Source: G020348185 sp964525045 (GTDB lineage: Bacteria; Nitrospirota; Nitrospiria; Nitrospirales; UBA8639). From it: a stretch of 64,000 bases of DNA. Location of the stretch: the NCBI GenBank assembly GCA_964525045.1, contig CAZGFD010000001.1, forward strand, positions 62,001 through 126,000, read 5' to 3'. How positions within the stretch are numbered: the stretch's first letter is position 1; each line of letters opens with the position of its first letter. The position numbers and the translations under genes were made by a program. Positions 8,441-16,719 of this stretch are shown here, piece by piece. The notes beneath the pieces are model-generated. The model was not told the origin of the DNA and made no database searches. It saw nothing but the letters and a program-made list of their open reading frames with translations.

Positions 8441-8619
8441 AAAATATCGAATTTCGAACAAGGAATCACGAATATCGAAGGAAAAGAGAGAGTATAGTCT
8501 TTTGGGATGGCCTACATGATTATTTTGGCAGCGTTCCCGAAGTAAATTTAATTGTTGAACGGTTCCCTTCAACACTTCAGGATTCGATATTCCTTGTTGG
8601 ATATTCGATATTTCTTTCA
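8441..8619. repeat. long inverted repeat, ATATCGAAT...CAACAAGGAAT family
   Basis: Left arm from 8441 (ATATCGAATTTCGAACAAGG...) and right arm ending at 8619 that is its near reverse complement (CCTTGTTGGATATTCGATAT), with a central spacer of about 90 bases. Related elements are at 9820-9930, 16119-16201 and 21334-21505. It fills the pilB-pilT spacer; small open frames inside it are not credible genes. Confidence 0.7.
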
Positions 8620-8649
8620 AAATATAAATAAATTTGGTTGGTCCTGACC

Positions 8650-9765
8650 ATGCACAGCCTTAGCCAGCTCTGTCAAATTCTTATTGATCGGAAGGGCTCC
8701 GATCTTCATCTGATTACGGGGAGTTCGCCTCGAATGAGGATCGATGGCTCCTTACAGACTCTAGAAGGCCCGTCACTCAGTGAGGCAGAGATTCAACGGT
8801 TGGTGTCCGAAATATTGACGGAAGGGCGACATCAAGTCGCCGAGGAAATGAAGGATATTGATACGTCGTTCGGTTTTCCAGGCATTGGACGTTTTCGGTG
8901 TCATGTGTACACCCAACGAGGGATGCCGGCTGTGGCCCTAAGGGCGATACCCTTGGCGGTCCCGTCCTTTGGAGAATTGGGCCTCCCCTCCGTTATCCGT
9001 GAGTTAGTCAGAAAACCTCAGGGGTTGTTGTTCATCACAGGGCCGGCCGGGAGCGGGAAGAGTACAACCTTAGCGGCAATGATTGACTTGATCAATCAGG
9101 AAAGACGGGCCCATATTGTGACGATTGAAGATCCGATTGAGTTTCTCCACTCTCATAAGTCCAGTGTCGTCACCCAGAGGGAAATTGGGAGGGATGCTCC
9201 TGATTTCCAAACGGCGTTGACGGGTACCCTGCGCCAGGATCCTGACGTCGTGTGTCTGGGGGAAGTGCGAGATTGGATGGCCATTCAAGCGGCGTTTATG
9301 TGTGCGGAGACCGGTCATCTCACTTTGGCCACTTTGCACACGAATTCTGCCATTCAGACGCTCAATCGTCTCCTTTCAGTGTGCCCCCCACATCAACAGA
9401 TGGAGATCCGAACGCAATTATCGTTTGCATTGGAGGGGATTCTGTCTCAACGACTGGTTTCCCGGCTTGCCGGGAAGGAACGGGCATTGGCCCTGGAAGT
9501 TTTAGTTCCGACTCCGGCTGTCCGAAACTTAATTCGGGAGGGTAAAATTCACCAGATTTATTCCATTATGCAAACGGGACAAGCCAGACATGGCATGCAA
9601 ACCATGAATCAGGCTCTTGTAGATTTGTGCAAAAGACAGGAGATTTCCCCAAAAGAAGCGAAAATCCTATCCCCCCATCCGGAAGAACTCCTCAAACTCC
9701 TTGAACGGGCAGGAAGGGGACAAAAACATCCTTCTCCCAATGTGGCCCCCCTAAGGTCTCGGTAG
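8650..9765 (+). CDS. pilT: twitching motility / pilus retraction ATPase PilT
   Basis: Hexameric ATPase that depolymerises the type IV pilus. The N-terminus (GSDLHLITGSSPRMRIDG) is the PilT PAS-like opening. Walker A is GPAGSGKSTTL, the Asp box lies in VTIEDPIEFLH, Walker B is DPDVVCLGEVRD, and the His box is in ATLHTN. The C-terminal retraction motif appears as AVRNLIREGK (usual AIRNLIRE). 371 aa from ATG 8650; an in-frame TTG at 8638 would add four residues beyond the family start. Cytoplasmic, acting at the PilC base with PilB. Confidence 0.93.
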   Translation: MHSLSQLCQILIDRKGSDLHLITGSSPRMRIDGSLQTLEGPSLSEAEIQRLVSEILTEGRHQVAEEMKDIDTSFGFPGIGRFRCHVYTQRGMPAVALRAIPLAVPSFGELGLPSVIRELVRKPQGLLFITGPAGSGKSTTLAAMIDLINQERRAHIVTIEDPIEFLHSHKSSVVTQREIGRDAPDFQTALTGTLRQDPDVVCLGEVRDWMAIQAAFMCAETGHLTLATLHTNSAIQTLNRLLSVCPPHQQMEIRTQLSFALEGILSQRLVSRLAGKERALALEVLVPTPAVRNLIREGKIHQIYSIMQTGQARHGMQTMNQALVDLCKRQEISPKEAKILSPHPEELLKLLERAGRGQKHPSPNVAPLRSR

Positions 9766-9819
9766 GAGGATCCCGGACGATCATTCTCAAAGTCGTGAAA
9801 CGGTATTCAATCTACACTT

Positions 9820-9930
9820 CATGATTCGATATTGTTTTATTCGAACCCAGGTCGAAGGTTTGGGAAGACAGGCCTAAAGAGAATAACGAATGTCCAACAA
9901 TGAATAATGAATATCCAAGGAAAGAGGGCT
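9820..9930. repeat. partial copy of the ATATCGAAT/CAACAAGGAAT inverted-repeat family
   Basis: Right part (ACGAATGTCCAACAATGAAT, then ATGAATATCCAAGGAAAGAG) matches the arm seen at 21334; the left part (TGATTCGATATTG) is degraded. It occupies the pilT-pilC spacer. Nothing else is visible in 9766-10010. Confidence 0.55.
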
Positions 9931-10010
9931 TTTACAATGGTGAGTGATGCCCACCCTACACAATTTTTTTGTTTCAACGGAATGGTTTGATTACTTAAAG
10001 ATCGGATGGC

Positions 10011-11231
10011 ATGTCTGTGTTCTCTTACATAGGGAAGAATCGTCTGGGGGAGACCCTGGAAGGGGAGGTGATGGCGATTGATTCCAAGGATGCTGTTCGG
10101 ATTTTACGCGATCGCAAGGTGGCCGTCACCGGGCTTCGAGAAAAAATAACAAAGGAAGGAACCCGCGGGCTATGGTCATTTGATACCTTTGCCTATCATC
10201 CCAAAAGTCGGGATGTCGTCACGATGACGCTTCAATGTGCGACCATGCTTAATTCGGGAATCCCCCTTTTGCAATGTCTGGAAATCCTTTCCACCCACTC
10301 TGAAGGTCGTATTCTGCAGAATACCGTCACACAAGTGCATCGAGATGTCGAAACCGGACATACCTTCGCAGAAGCCCTTGGCAGGCATCCCAAGGTGTTT
10401 TCACATTTTTATGTCAATATGGTCGAAGTGGGAGAGGCTACAGGAAAGTTGGATGCCATGTTATCCAGACTGGGTGACCATATGGAACGAATTGCCTCGT
10501 TGAAAGGGCGAATCGTTTCCGCCCTGGCGTATCCCCTTACCCTGTTCGTGCTAGCCTGTATGGTTCTGATGTTTATGCTGGTTTGGATTGTCCCCCTCTT
10601 TAGGCAGATGTTTGCTGAATTTGACCAGTCCCTCCCATGGTTGACTCTTCTCGTACTTAACTGCGGAATATTTTTTGAGACGTACCTTGTTAGCATCGTG
10701 ATTGGGACCCTGATCCTGGCAGTAATAATAAAGCAGTTGTACAGGACGGACCGATACCGAAGGGTTTTCGATGGATGGATGTTGAACCTGCCGGTATTGG
10801 GTACTGTACTCAAAAAATCCGCTATCGTACAATTTTCTCGTACCCTGGGGACTTTAGTCGGTAGTGGAGTATCAATTCTCGACGGGTTGGTCATTGCCGG
10901 CAAGGTGTCCGGCAATACCGTTATTGAACAAGCAATTCTGCACGTCCATCACCAGGTACGTGAAGGAAGCACCATATCGGAACCTTTGGCGCAGAATAGA
11001 ATTTTCCCCCAATTGGTGGCTCAAATGATTGCCATTGGTGAACTATCAGGTTCATTAGACGTCATGTTGGGCAAAATAGCAGATTTGTACGAAAAGGAGG
11101 TTGACCGGGCGGTGTCGATAATGACCTCCTTGTTCGAACCCATGGTGATGGTATTGATTGGATTGGGAATCGGGCTTATTGTCATCGCGATGTATTTACC
11201 GATTTTCACAATGGGATCGTTCATAGGCTAG
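10011..11231 (+). CDS. pilC: type IV pilus inner-membrane platform protein PilC (GspF family)
   Basis: Polytopic platform protein that couples the PilB and PilT motors to pilin assembly. Two T2SSF domains are visible (about residues 65-190 and 265-390), each with the family ending (FVNMVEVGEATGKLD and MIAIGELSGSLDVML). Hydrophobic segments lie near 165-190, 215-240 and 370-400. The N-terminus FSYIGKNRLGETLEGEV is typical. 406 aa, usual length. ATG at 10011; no strong ribosome site. Followed after 9 bases by ispE. Confidence 0.94.
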   Translation: MSVFSYIGKNRLGETLEGEVMAIDSKDAVRILRDRKVAVTGLREKITKEGTRGLWSFDTFAYHPKSRDVVTMTLQCATMLNSGIPLLQCLEILSTHSEGRILQNTVTQVHRDVETGHTFAEALGRHPKVFSHFYVNMVEVGEATGKLDAMLSRLGDHMERIASLKGRIVSALAYPLTLFVLACMVLMFMLVWIVPLFRQMFAEFDQSLPWLTLLVLNCGIFFETYLVSIVIGTLILAVIIKQLYRTDRYRRVFDGWMLNLPVLGTVLKKSAIVQFSRTLGTLVGSGVSILDGLVIAGKVSGNTVIEQAILHVHHQVREGSTISEPLAQNRIFPQLVAQMIAIGELSGSLDVMLGKIADLYEKEVDRAVSIMTSLFEPMVMVLIGLGIGLIVIAMYLPIFTMGSFIG

Positions 11232-11240
11232 GGGGGTGAT

Positions 11241-12155
11241 TTGAAGCAGGAGGCACAGGCTGCTGATGAAATTCATGTTCGCGCTCCGGCAAAAATCAAT
11301 CTGATTTTACGGATTCTGGATCGCCTTCCCAGTGGCTACCACCGAATTTGGTCAGTGATGCACACAGTGGACCTGGCTGATCGCCTAGCCATTCGACGAA
11401 TTCGGACTTCCTCGAATATCACAGTCTCCTGCAAAGATGCAGCTGTCCCACAAGGAAAAAGCAATCTTGTCCATCAAGCCGCAGAAATCGTCCTAAAACA
11501 AGCAGGGCAAAAGATTGGCCTGGAAATTGATTTACATAAGCAAATCCCTATGGCAGCAGGATTGGGTGGAGGAAGTAGCGATGCGGCTGCCACCATATTT
11601 GGTATCGTTCGTTTGCTTGACCTTAACTGGTCGTTGGGCGATATGGCGAAACTTGGATCACAACTAGGCAGTGATGTGGCATTTTTCTTCTCTGCACCCT
11701 GTGCTCTCGTCTGTGAATGGGGGCAAGTGGTTTTCCCATTGTCGGTTTCCGGGGGTCGGTGGATGATATTGGTCAATCCGGGATTCCCTATCGAAACGAA
11801 GGGGGCATATGAACGCGTATCGGCTGCTCGGGGAGCCGTGTCCCCAATCAGTCCGCCGTTGGAGGAGATACAACGGCATCTAGCGGTGACGTGGAATGAG
11901 CTTGTCGGGCTGATGGAAAATGATTTCGAATCGGTTCTGTTTCCCGTTTTCCCCAAGTTGGCAAAGCTGAAAACGGATTTGTTAGCCGTGGGAGCGCAGG
12001 CGGCGCTGTTATCAGGGAGTGGGGCGACGATGATTGGACTTTTTCCGGATAAGAAGGCGGCGATTCAGGCAAAGATGGCGCTATCCTGTGAATCAGGTAG
12101 TCGTGTTATTGTGGCCAAATCGGAGCCGACCTCCCATTGGATACCAACTCCCTAG
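11241..12155 (+). CDS. ispE: 4-diphosphocytidyl-2-C-methyl-D-erythritol kinase
   Basis: GHMP kinase of the MEP isoprenoid pathway; phosphorylates CDP-methylerythritol. Motif 1 PAKINLILRILDRLPSGYH, ATP-binding motif PMAAGLGGGSSDAAA (about 93-107), and C-terminal LLSGSGATMIGLF are all present. 304 aa. A TTG start preceded by GGGGGTG, only 9 bases after pilC, implies co-transcription with it. It heads the ispE-prs-L25-pth-ychF gene order that is common in bacteria. Confidence 0.94.
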   Translation: MKQEAQAADEIHVRAPAKINLILRILDRLPSGYHRIWSVMHTVDLADRLAIRRIRTSSNITVSCKDAAVPQGKSNLVHQAAEIVLKQAGQKIGLEIDLHKQIPMAAGLGGGSSDAAATIFGIVRLLDLNWSLGDMAKLGSQLGSDVAFFFSAPCALVCEWGQVVFPLSVSGGRWMILVNPGFPIETKGAYERVSAARGAVSPISPPLEEIQRHLAVTWNELVGLMENDFESVLFPVFPKLAKLKTDLLAVGAQAALLSGSGATMIGLFPDKKAAIQAKMALSCESGSRVIVAKSEPTSHWIPTP

Positions 12156-12292
12156 ACCCCTATCCCTCTCATGACGGTCAACAAGGGGTTTGGATCGGTT
12201 GACATTTCTCCAAAGATCGAATTACTTTGGTAGTCGTGGTTGTGGGGCAAGATCTAACCGATTGGGATTTTTGAGGAGACCCCGTATCTGTA

Positions 12293-13234
12293 ATGAATAG
12301 GGATCTTAAACTCTTCGCTGGAAACTCCAACCCCGCCTTGGCGAAAGAAATTGCTCAATATGTGGGTCGGGAGCTGAGCCAGGCGACGGTGACGACTTTT
12401 AGCGATGGAGAAATCCGTGTCCGGATTGAGGAAAATGTTCGAGGGGCTGACGTGTTCCTCCTTCAATCGTGTGGCCATCCGGTCAACACCTCTATTATGG
12501 AATTGTTGATTATGCTGGATGCGGTGAAACGTTCCTCAGCTTCTCGCATTACCGCAGTGATTCCTTATTATGCCTATGCGCGCCAAGATCGAAAAGATCA
12601 GCCACGCGTTCCGATTAGTGCCAAACTGATGGCAGATCTTATCACCACGGCTGGGGCGCAGCGCGTATTGACCATGGACCTCCATGCCGGCCCCATTCAG
12701 GGATTTTTTAATATACCTGTGGACCATCTGTATGCCACACCAATTTTACTGGACCATATCCTGAAAGGGGAATTTTCTGACCTGGTGGTCGTGTCGCCCG
12801 ATGCTGGCGGGGTCGAGCGGGCCCGGGCGTTTGCCAAGCGCTTAGATGCCAATCTGGCCATCATTGATAAGCGTCGTGAAGGAGCGAACAAAGCCCAAAT
12901 CATGAATATTATAGGGGATGTCCAGGGGAAGCATGCGTTAATCCTTGATGATATGATCGATACGGCCGGAACTATCGTCCAGACGGCTCAGGCCTGTCTT
13001 GATAAAGGAGCCTTGAGTACCTGGGCCGGATGTACCCATGCCGTCTTGTCCGGCCCGGCTCTTGAACGATTGCAAGAATCTTCTTTAAAGGAAGTTGTGG
13101 TCACGAATACGATTCCTCTCGATGGAAAAGAGCAGCAGTGCCCCAAACTTCGAGTCCTTTCCGTCGCCGCTCTTTTGGGAGAAGCCATCCTAAGAATTCA
13201 CCGAGAGGAATCAGTCACATCACTATTTGTTTAA
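12293..13234 (+). CDS. prs: ribose-phosphate pyrophosphokinase (PRPP synthetase)
   Basis: Makes PRPP from ribose-5-phosphate and ATP for nucleotide, histidine and tryptophan synthesis. It starts KLFAGNSNPALAKEIA; the flexible-loop region FSDGEIRVRIEENVRGADVF, the catalytic YYAYARQDRK, the divalent-cation segment DLHAGPIQGFF and the PRPP loop LILDDMIDTAGTI are conserved. 313 aa, class I length. GAGGAG lies 14 bases before the ATG, rather far. Confidence 0.96.
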   Translation: MNRDLKLFAGNSNPALAKEIAQYVGRELSQATVTTFSDGEIRVRIEENVRGADVFLLQSCGHPVNTSIMELLIMLDAVKRSSASRITAVIPYYAYARQDRKDQPRVPISAKLMADLITTAGAQRVLTMDLHAGPIQGFFNIPVDHLYATPILLDHILKGEFSDLVVVSPDAGGVERARAFAKRLDANLAIIDKRREGANKAQIMNIIGDVQGKHALILDDMIDTAGTIVQTAQACLDKGALSTWAGCTHAVLSGPALERLQESSLKEVVVTNTIPLDGKEQQCPKLRVLSVAALLGEAILRIHREESVTSLFV

Positions 13235-13245
13235 CAACCCTTTGA

Positions 13246-13291
13246 GAACACAAATCTGATTTGTATTTGAAATCTGAAATATGAGATTGTT
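13246..13291. repeat. dispersed AATCTGA/TTGAAATCTGAAAT repeat
   Basis: Short AT-rich repeat (CAAATCTGATTTG is itself palindromic; then TTGAAATCTGAAATATGAG) just upstream of the L25 ribosome-binding site. Same family as 48338 and 51367. Confidence 0.55.
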
Positions 13292-13308
13292 CAGTAGAGG
13301 AGGTACGA

Positions 13309-14016
13309 ATGAAATTTGAAATTGAGGTTCAAAAAAGAGAACAAGCCGGGAAGGGCGTGGCTCGCCAACTTCGACGAGATGGCAGAATTCCCGCCGTGCT
13401 CTATGGCCATGGTCAATCGCTCCCGTTATCGATGGATCCTAAAGTTGCCAGGCATATTATCCTGTCTCAAGCCGGTCACACCGGTTTATTGACGGTACGC
13501 ATTGCCGATGGTGCTCAGCAAGAGGAACGGGTGGCTGTTCTGCAAGCCCATCAAGTCGATCCCATTACCGGTGCTGTCCTTCACGTGGACCTATTTGAAG
13601 TCTCAATGGATAAATCGTTACGGGTGAAGGTGCCCGTCACCATCATCGGCTCGACACCACTCGGAGTCAAAGAGGGGGGGAGTTTGCATCAACCTCTTCG
13701 CGAGCTGCATATTGAATGTCTTCCTGCTCAGATCCCGGATCATGTGGAAGTCGATGCGGAACCCCTACAAATCGGTCAGGGAATTCGCGTTCAGGATGTG
13801 ACGATCCCATCAGGCGTAAAAGTCTTAGATGATGGAAATCTCATGGTAGCTCATGTGACGGCAAAGATCTCTGAAGCCAAACTGGAAGCTTTGCTGACCC
13901 GGACGACCGAGGAAGGGCAACCTGAGGGGACAGCCGTCTCGGACGAAAAGGCCAAAGCAGAAGAACCGACTTCAGTAGAGGCTACGGAGAGTAAGGCCAA
14001 GGAGGAAAAGAAATAA
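13309..14016 (+). CDS. rplY: 50S ribosomal protein L25 / general stress protein Ctc
   Basis: Binds 5S rRNA. Residues 1-95 form the L25 domain (KREQAGKGVARQLRRDGRIPAV, HQVDPITGAVLHVDLFEV) and about 100-190 form the C-terminal beta domain of the longer CTC type. The last 40 residues are a charged low-complexity tail (EEPTSVEATESKAKEEKK). AGAGGAGGT precedes the ATG at ideal distance. Followed by pth after 3 bases. Confidence 0.95.
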   Translation: MKFEIEVQKREQAGKGVARQLRRDGRIPAVLYGHGQSLPLSMDPKVARHIILSQAGHTGLLTVRIADGAQQEERVAVLQAHQVDPITGAVLHVDLFEVSMDKSLRVKVPVTIIGSTPLGVKEGGSLHQPLRELHIECLPAQIPDHVEVDAEPLQIGQGIRVQDVTIPSGVKVLDDGNLMVAHVTAKISEAKLEALLTRTTEEGQPEGTAVSDEKAKAEEPTSVEATESKAKEEKK

Positions 14017-14019
14017 CTG

Positions 14020-14592
14020 TTGCGGCTCATCATTGGCCTTGGTAACCCTGGTGAGGACTATGCTGCCACCCGACATAATATTGGAAGAAAGGTTGTTTTG
14101 CAGGCGGCCGTCCGATGGAGAATTCCCCTTCATCATACACGATTGGCCTACCAAGGGACGGGGCAACTCGCCTCCCACCCATTGCTTCTTGCGCTCCCGC
14201 ATTCCTGGATGAATCAATCGGGTGTCTACGTCCGGGAACTTCTCTCCGAGTCCGGAGTTGGGGCTGAAAATCTGATTGTGGTGCATGATGATTTGGATTT
14301 AGACTTTGGCACCGTACGAATCAGATTGAAGGGAGGAAGCGGGGGCCATAATGGCATACATTCTTTAATTTATTCCCTAGAGACTGAACAGTTTTGTCGC
14401 GTAAAAGTTGGAATTGGCCGGCCACCTGTCAGTCAAGATCCTGCCCGATACGTCCTCTCCACCTTTAGTCTTGAAGAGTCCCGGGAAATGGGGCCTGTGT
14501 TATCACGGGCCGTTGATGCCCTTGAGTCTTTAACTTTAGATGGGGCGTCAACGGCAATGAATCGCTTTAATACACGTCAGACAAAGGCCTAA
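14020..14592 (+). CDS. pth: peptidyl-tRNA hydrolase
   Basis: Releases tRNA from stalled peptidyl-tRNA. Conserved residues are visible: Asn of GLGNPG (about N8), catalytic His of TRHNIG, the Asp of VVHDDLDL and Asn-114-type GGSGGHNGIHSL. 190 aa, usual length. The start is TTG at 14020, three bases after the L25 stop; the AAGGAGG inside the end of the L25 gene probably serves as its ribosome site (about 14 bases away). Confidence 0.95.
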   Translation: MRLIIGLGNPGEDYAATRHNIGRKVVLQAAVRWRIPLHHTRLAYQGTGQLASHPLLLALPHSWMNQSGVYVRELLSESGVGAENLIVVHDDLDLDFGTVRIRLKGGSGGHNGIHSLIYSLETEQFCRVKVGIGRPPVSQDPARYVLSTFSLEESREMGPVLSRAVDALESLTLDGASTAMNRFNTRQTKA

Positions 14593-14666
14593 CAGGCTCT
14601 TGAAAAACTAAAAATGTCAACCCTTTCGAACAATCTAGAACAAACTGGCTCGCGACCAATAGCGGG

Positions 14667-14895
14667 GCAGGATGTTCAAAAAGGCCCCTTTCTTACCCTC
14701 CCGACCCTGGCGCGCCAAGACTCGCCTTTCCACGGGCAAGGCCGCGCATTGCCTGCCATGTCCCGCTGTGCGTCACCCTTGTTTGGCGTGCGGAGGGTAC
14801 AAGGAGTGCGTGAGCACGACAAAGGGCTGGGAACCCAAGCTGGCCTGCCAGCCATAGCCTTGGCGAAGGCTGGCGGACTTTTTCAACATCCTGCT
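14667..14895. mobile_element. MITE-like element, copy 2 (inverted relative to copy 1)
   Basis: 229-base element with 20-base terminal inverted repeats (GCAGGATGTTCAAAAAGGCC at 14667-14686 and GGACTTTTTCAACATCCTGC at 14875-14894, two mismatches). The right half is the reverse complement of the left part of the element at 6278. It fills the pth-ychF spacer. No transposase is encoded; open frames inside it are GC-rich accidents. Confidence 0.7.
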
Positions 14896-14910
14896 AAAAG
14901 CTAAACGATT

Positions 14911-16002
14911 ATGGGACTGAGTTGTGGATTGATTGGTCTCCCGAACGTGGGAAAGACCTCGGTGTTTAATGCCCTCGTCGGGGCGGGCGGGGTGGTGGCC
15001 AATTATCCCTTTTCAACTGTCGAAACCCAGGTGGGGGTTTCAGCTATTCCCGATGTTCGGCTCAGTACCTTGTCGAAAATCTTTGTTTCCAAAAAAGTGA
15101 CACCCAGTACTCTGGAGATTCGAGATATCGCCGGTTTGGTCCAGGGGGCCAGCCACGGCGAAGGCTTGGGCAATCAATTTTTGGCGGAGATTCGGGAAGT
15201 CGATGCCTTGCTACACTTAGTTCGTTGTTTTCAGGATTCCAATATCACACACGTGGCTGGTGACGTCGACCCTCATCGGGATATCAGTATGATTGAATCT
15301 GAACTGATGTTAGCCGATCTCACCACGTTAGAACGGCGACGGGAACGAATCCAAAGACGGGTAAAAACCGGGGAACGTTCGCTTCAAAAAGAGCTCGATT
15401 TGTTAATGAAGGTGGAAGCGTTGTTAAATGAAGGGCAATGGCTTTATGGAAGAGAGTTTTCTCCTGAAGAGGAACACCTCCTGAATGACTTTCAACTGTT
15501 GTCGGCGAAACCGGTATTTTTTGTAGCCAACGTGGCCGAAGGCATGGGCGTGGACGATCCCTTCGTGGTGCCTGTTATTGAAGCCGCTCAACAACGAAAA
15601 ACCAAAGCCATTGTCCTTGCTGGCCAATTGGAAGCCGAGTTAGCGACGCTTTCCGAACAGGAACGTGCCGAATTTTTCCAAGAATTGGGTCTCAAGGAGT
15701 CAGGCCTGCAACGACTCATTGCCAATGCTCATGAGATGCTCGGGCTGATCACCTTCTTTACGGCCGGGGAAGAGGAATCAAGGGCCTGGACCATCAAAAA
15801 GGAGACAAAGGCTCATGAAGCCGCCGGAAAAATTCACTCAGACATGCAACGTGGCTTTATTCGTGCGGAAGTGTTTGCGTATTCCGACCTTATTGAGTGT
15901 GGGAGTCCCGTCGCTGTTCGTGAAAAAGGATTGTTCCGCCTCGAAGGACGAGAATACGTCGTCAAAGAAGGGGATATCATGTACTTTCGTTTCAATGTGT
16001 AA
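14911..16002 (+). CDS. ychF: redox-regulated ATPase YchF (Obg family)
   Basis: Ribosome-associated P-loop ATPase. G1 GLPNVGKTSVFNAL, switch I/G2 NYPFSTVETQVG, G3 DIAGLVQGASHGEGLGNQFL, and FVANVAE in place of the G4 NKxD, which in this family explains the preference for ATP over GTP. A coiled coil occupies about 130-200 and a TGS domain ends the protein (VFAYSDLIECGS...YVVKEGDIMYFRFNV). 363 aa, canonical length. Confidence 0.96.
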   Translation: MGLSCGLIGLPNVGKTSVFNALVGAGGVVANYPFSTVETQVGVSAIPDVRLSTLSKIFVSKKVTPSTLEIRDIAGLVQGASHGEGLGNQFLAEIREVDALLHLVRCFQDSNITHVAGDVDPHRDISMIESELMLADLTTLERRRERIQRRVKTGERSLQKELDLLMKVEALLNEGQWLYGREFSPEEEHLLNDFQLLSAKPVFFVANVAEGMGVDDPFVVPVIEAAQQRKTKAIVLAGQLEAELATLSEQERAEFFQELGLKESGLQRLIANAHEMLGLITFFTAGEEESRAWTIKKETKAHEAAGKIHSDMQRGFIRAEVFAYSDLIECGSPVAVREKGLFRLEGREYVVKEGDIMYFRFNV

Positions 16003-16118
16003 AATTCCCTTACCCATTCAAGGTTTCATGTTAAAAACCCGAAATTCTCCATAGGAAAATCCGGCACTTATCACGACTCCCGATCGACTGGTTATAGCGA
16101 TCTACAGCGCCCAGAAAT

Positions 16119-16201
16119 GAATATTCAATATCGAACAAGGAATGTCAAAATTCCCTCTTTCCCTTCGACATTCGGAGTTCCTTGTTCGATATTTGATATT
16201 C
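16119..16201. repeat. near-perfect inverted repeat, GAATAT..ATATCGAACAAGGAA family
   Basis: 24-base arms (16119-16142 and 16178-16201, two to three mismatches) around a 35-base spacer: GAATATTCAATATCGAACAA versus its reverse complement TTGTTCGATATTTGATATTC. It lies after ychF, where no other terminator is seen. The rest of 16003-16374 holds no gene. Confidence 0.75.
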
Positions 16202-16267
16202 ACTTAAGTAATTTCACGAGGTTACTTTTCGTCGGTGGCCCCAAGGGACAATAAGGCGCTTTGATCA

Positions 16268-16362
16268 ATGCACTATACATTCTTGTTGTTTGACACTCCC
16301 TTTTTCCCTGTGGTACCGTCGCATGCCTGCCTAAGTGCGCATTATACATATTCTTGTCTTGA
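16268..16362. repeat. imperfect direct repeat pair upstream of rpsF
   Basis: TGCACTATACATTCTTGTTG followed by TTGAC (from 16269) resembles TGCGCATTATACATATTCTT then GTCTTGAC (from 16335), spaced 66-67 bases. A TTGACA at 16290-16295 lies between them but lacks a good -10. Could be a tandem promoter or operator region for rpsF. Confidence 0.35.
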
Positions 16363-16374
16363 CGAGGTTACCCT

Positions 16375-16719
16375 ATGAGGTTGTATGAATCTGTGTGTAT
16401 TCTTCATCCCTCTCAAACTGATGAAGAAACAGGAAAAGTCGTTGAGAAAATGAAGGAAATTCTCGAACGAACCGGAGCCACGATTGTAAAACTGGAAAAT
16501 GAGGGGAAGAAAAAGTTGGCCTATGATATTCAGCATGAACGAAGGGGAACATATATTACGATGCAGTTCCAAGGTGGCAATAAGGTGGTTGACGAACTCG
16601 AGCATTATCATCGCATGGAAGATTCCGTCATGAAATTCATGACAGTTCGAGTTCCGAAAGATCACCAACAGCCTATTGGAGAACCTGAACCGGAGTCACA
16701 GGATGGTGGGGTTCAATAA
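16375..16719 (+). CDS. rpsF: 30S ribosomal protein S6
   Basis: Platform protein of the small subunit that pairs with S18. MRLYESVCILHPSQTDEETGKVVEKMKEIL and KLENEGKKKLAYDIQHERRGTYI match the S6 ferredoxin-like fold. 114 aa. It heads the conserved rpsF-ssb-rpsR unit, overlapping ssb by 17 bases. Confidence 0.96.
   Translation: MRLYESVCILHPSQTDEETGKVVEKMKEILERTGATIVKLENEGKKKLAYDIQHERRGTYITMQFQGGNKVVDELEHYHRMEDSVMKFMTVRVPKDHQQPIGEPEPESQDGGVQ

Noticed and set aside
8404..8631. 75-codon frame between pilB and pilT
   Set aside because: It is a translation of the long inverted repeat; both strands are open only because of the repeat.
10409..10915. 168-codon antisense frame inside pilC
   Set aside because: Fully covered by pilC, with no start signal and no recognisable domain.
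12199..12227. TTGACA before prs as a promoter
   Set aside because: No acceptable -10 hexamer at 16-18 bases; the best candidate, TTACTT, matches consensus at 2 of 6.
14614..14904. Two overlapping open frames (61 and 96 codons) in the pth-ychF gap
   Set aside because: They fall within the MITE-like element, differ in frame, and read as composition artefacts; the copy at 6278 does not preserve them.
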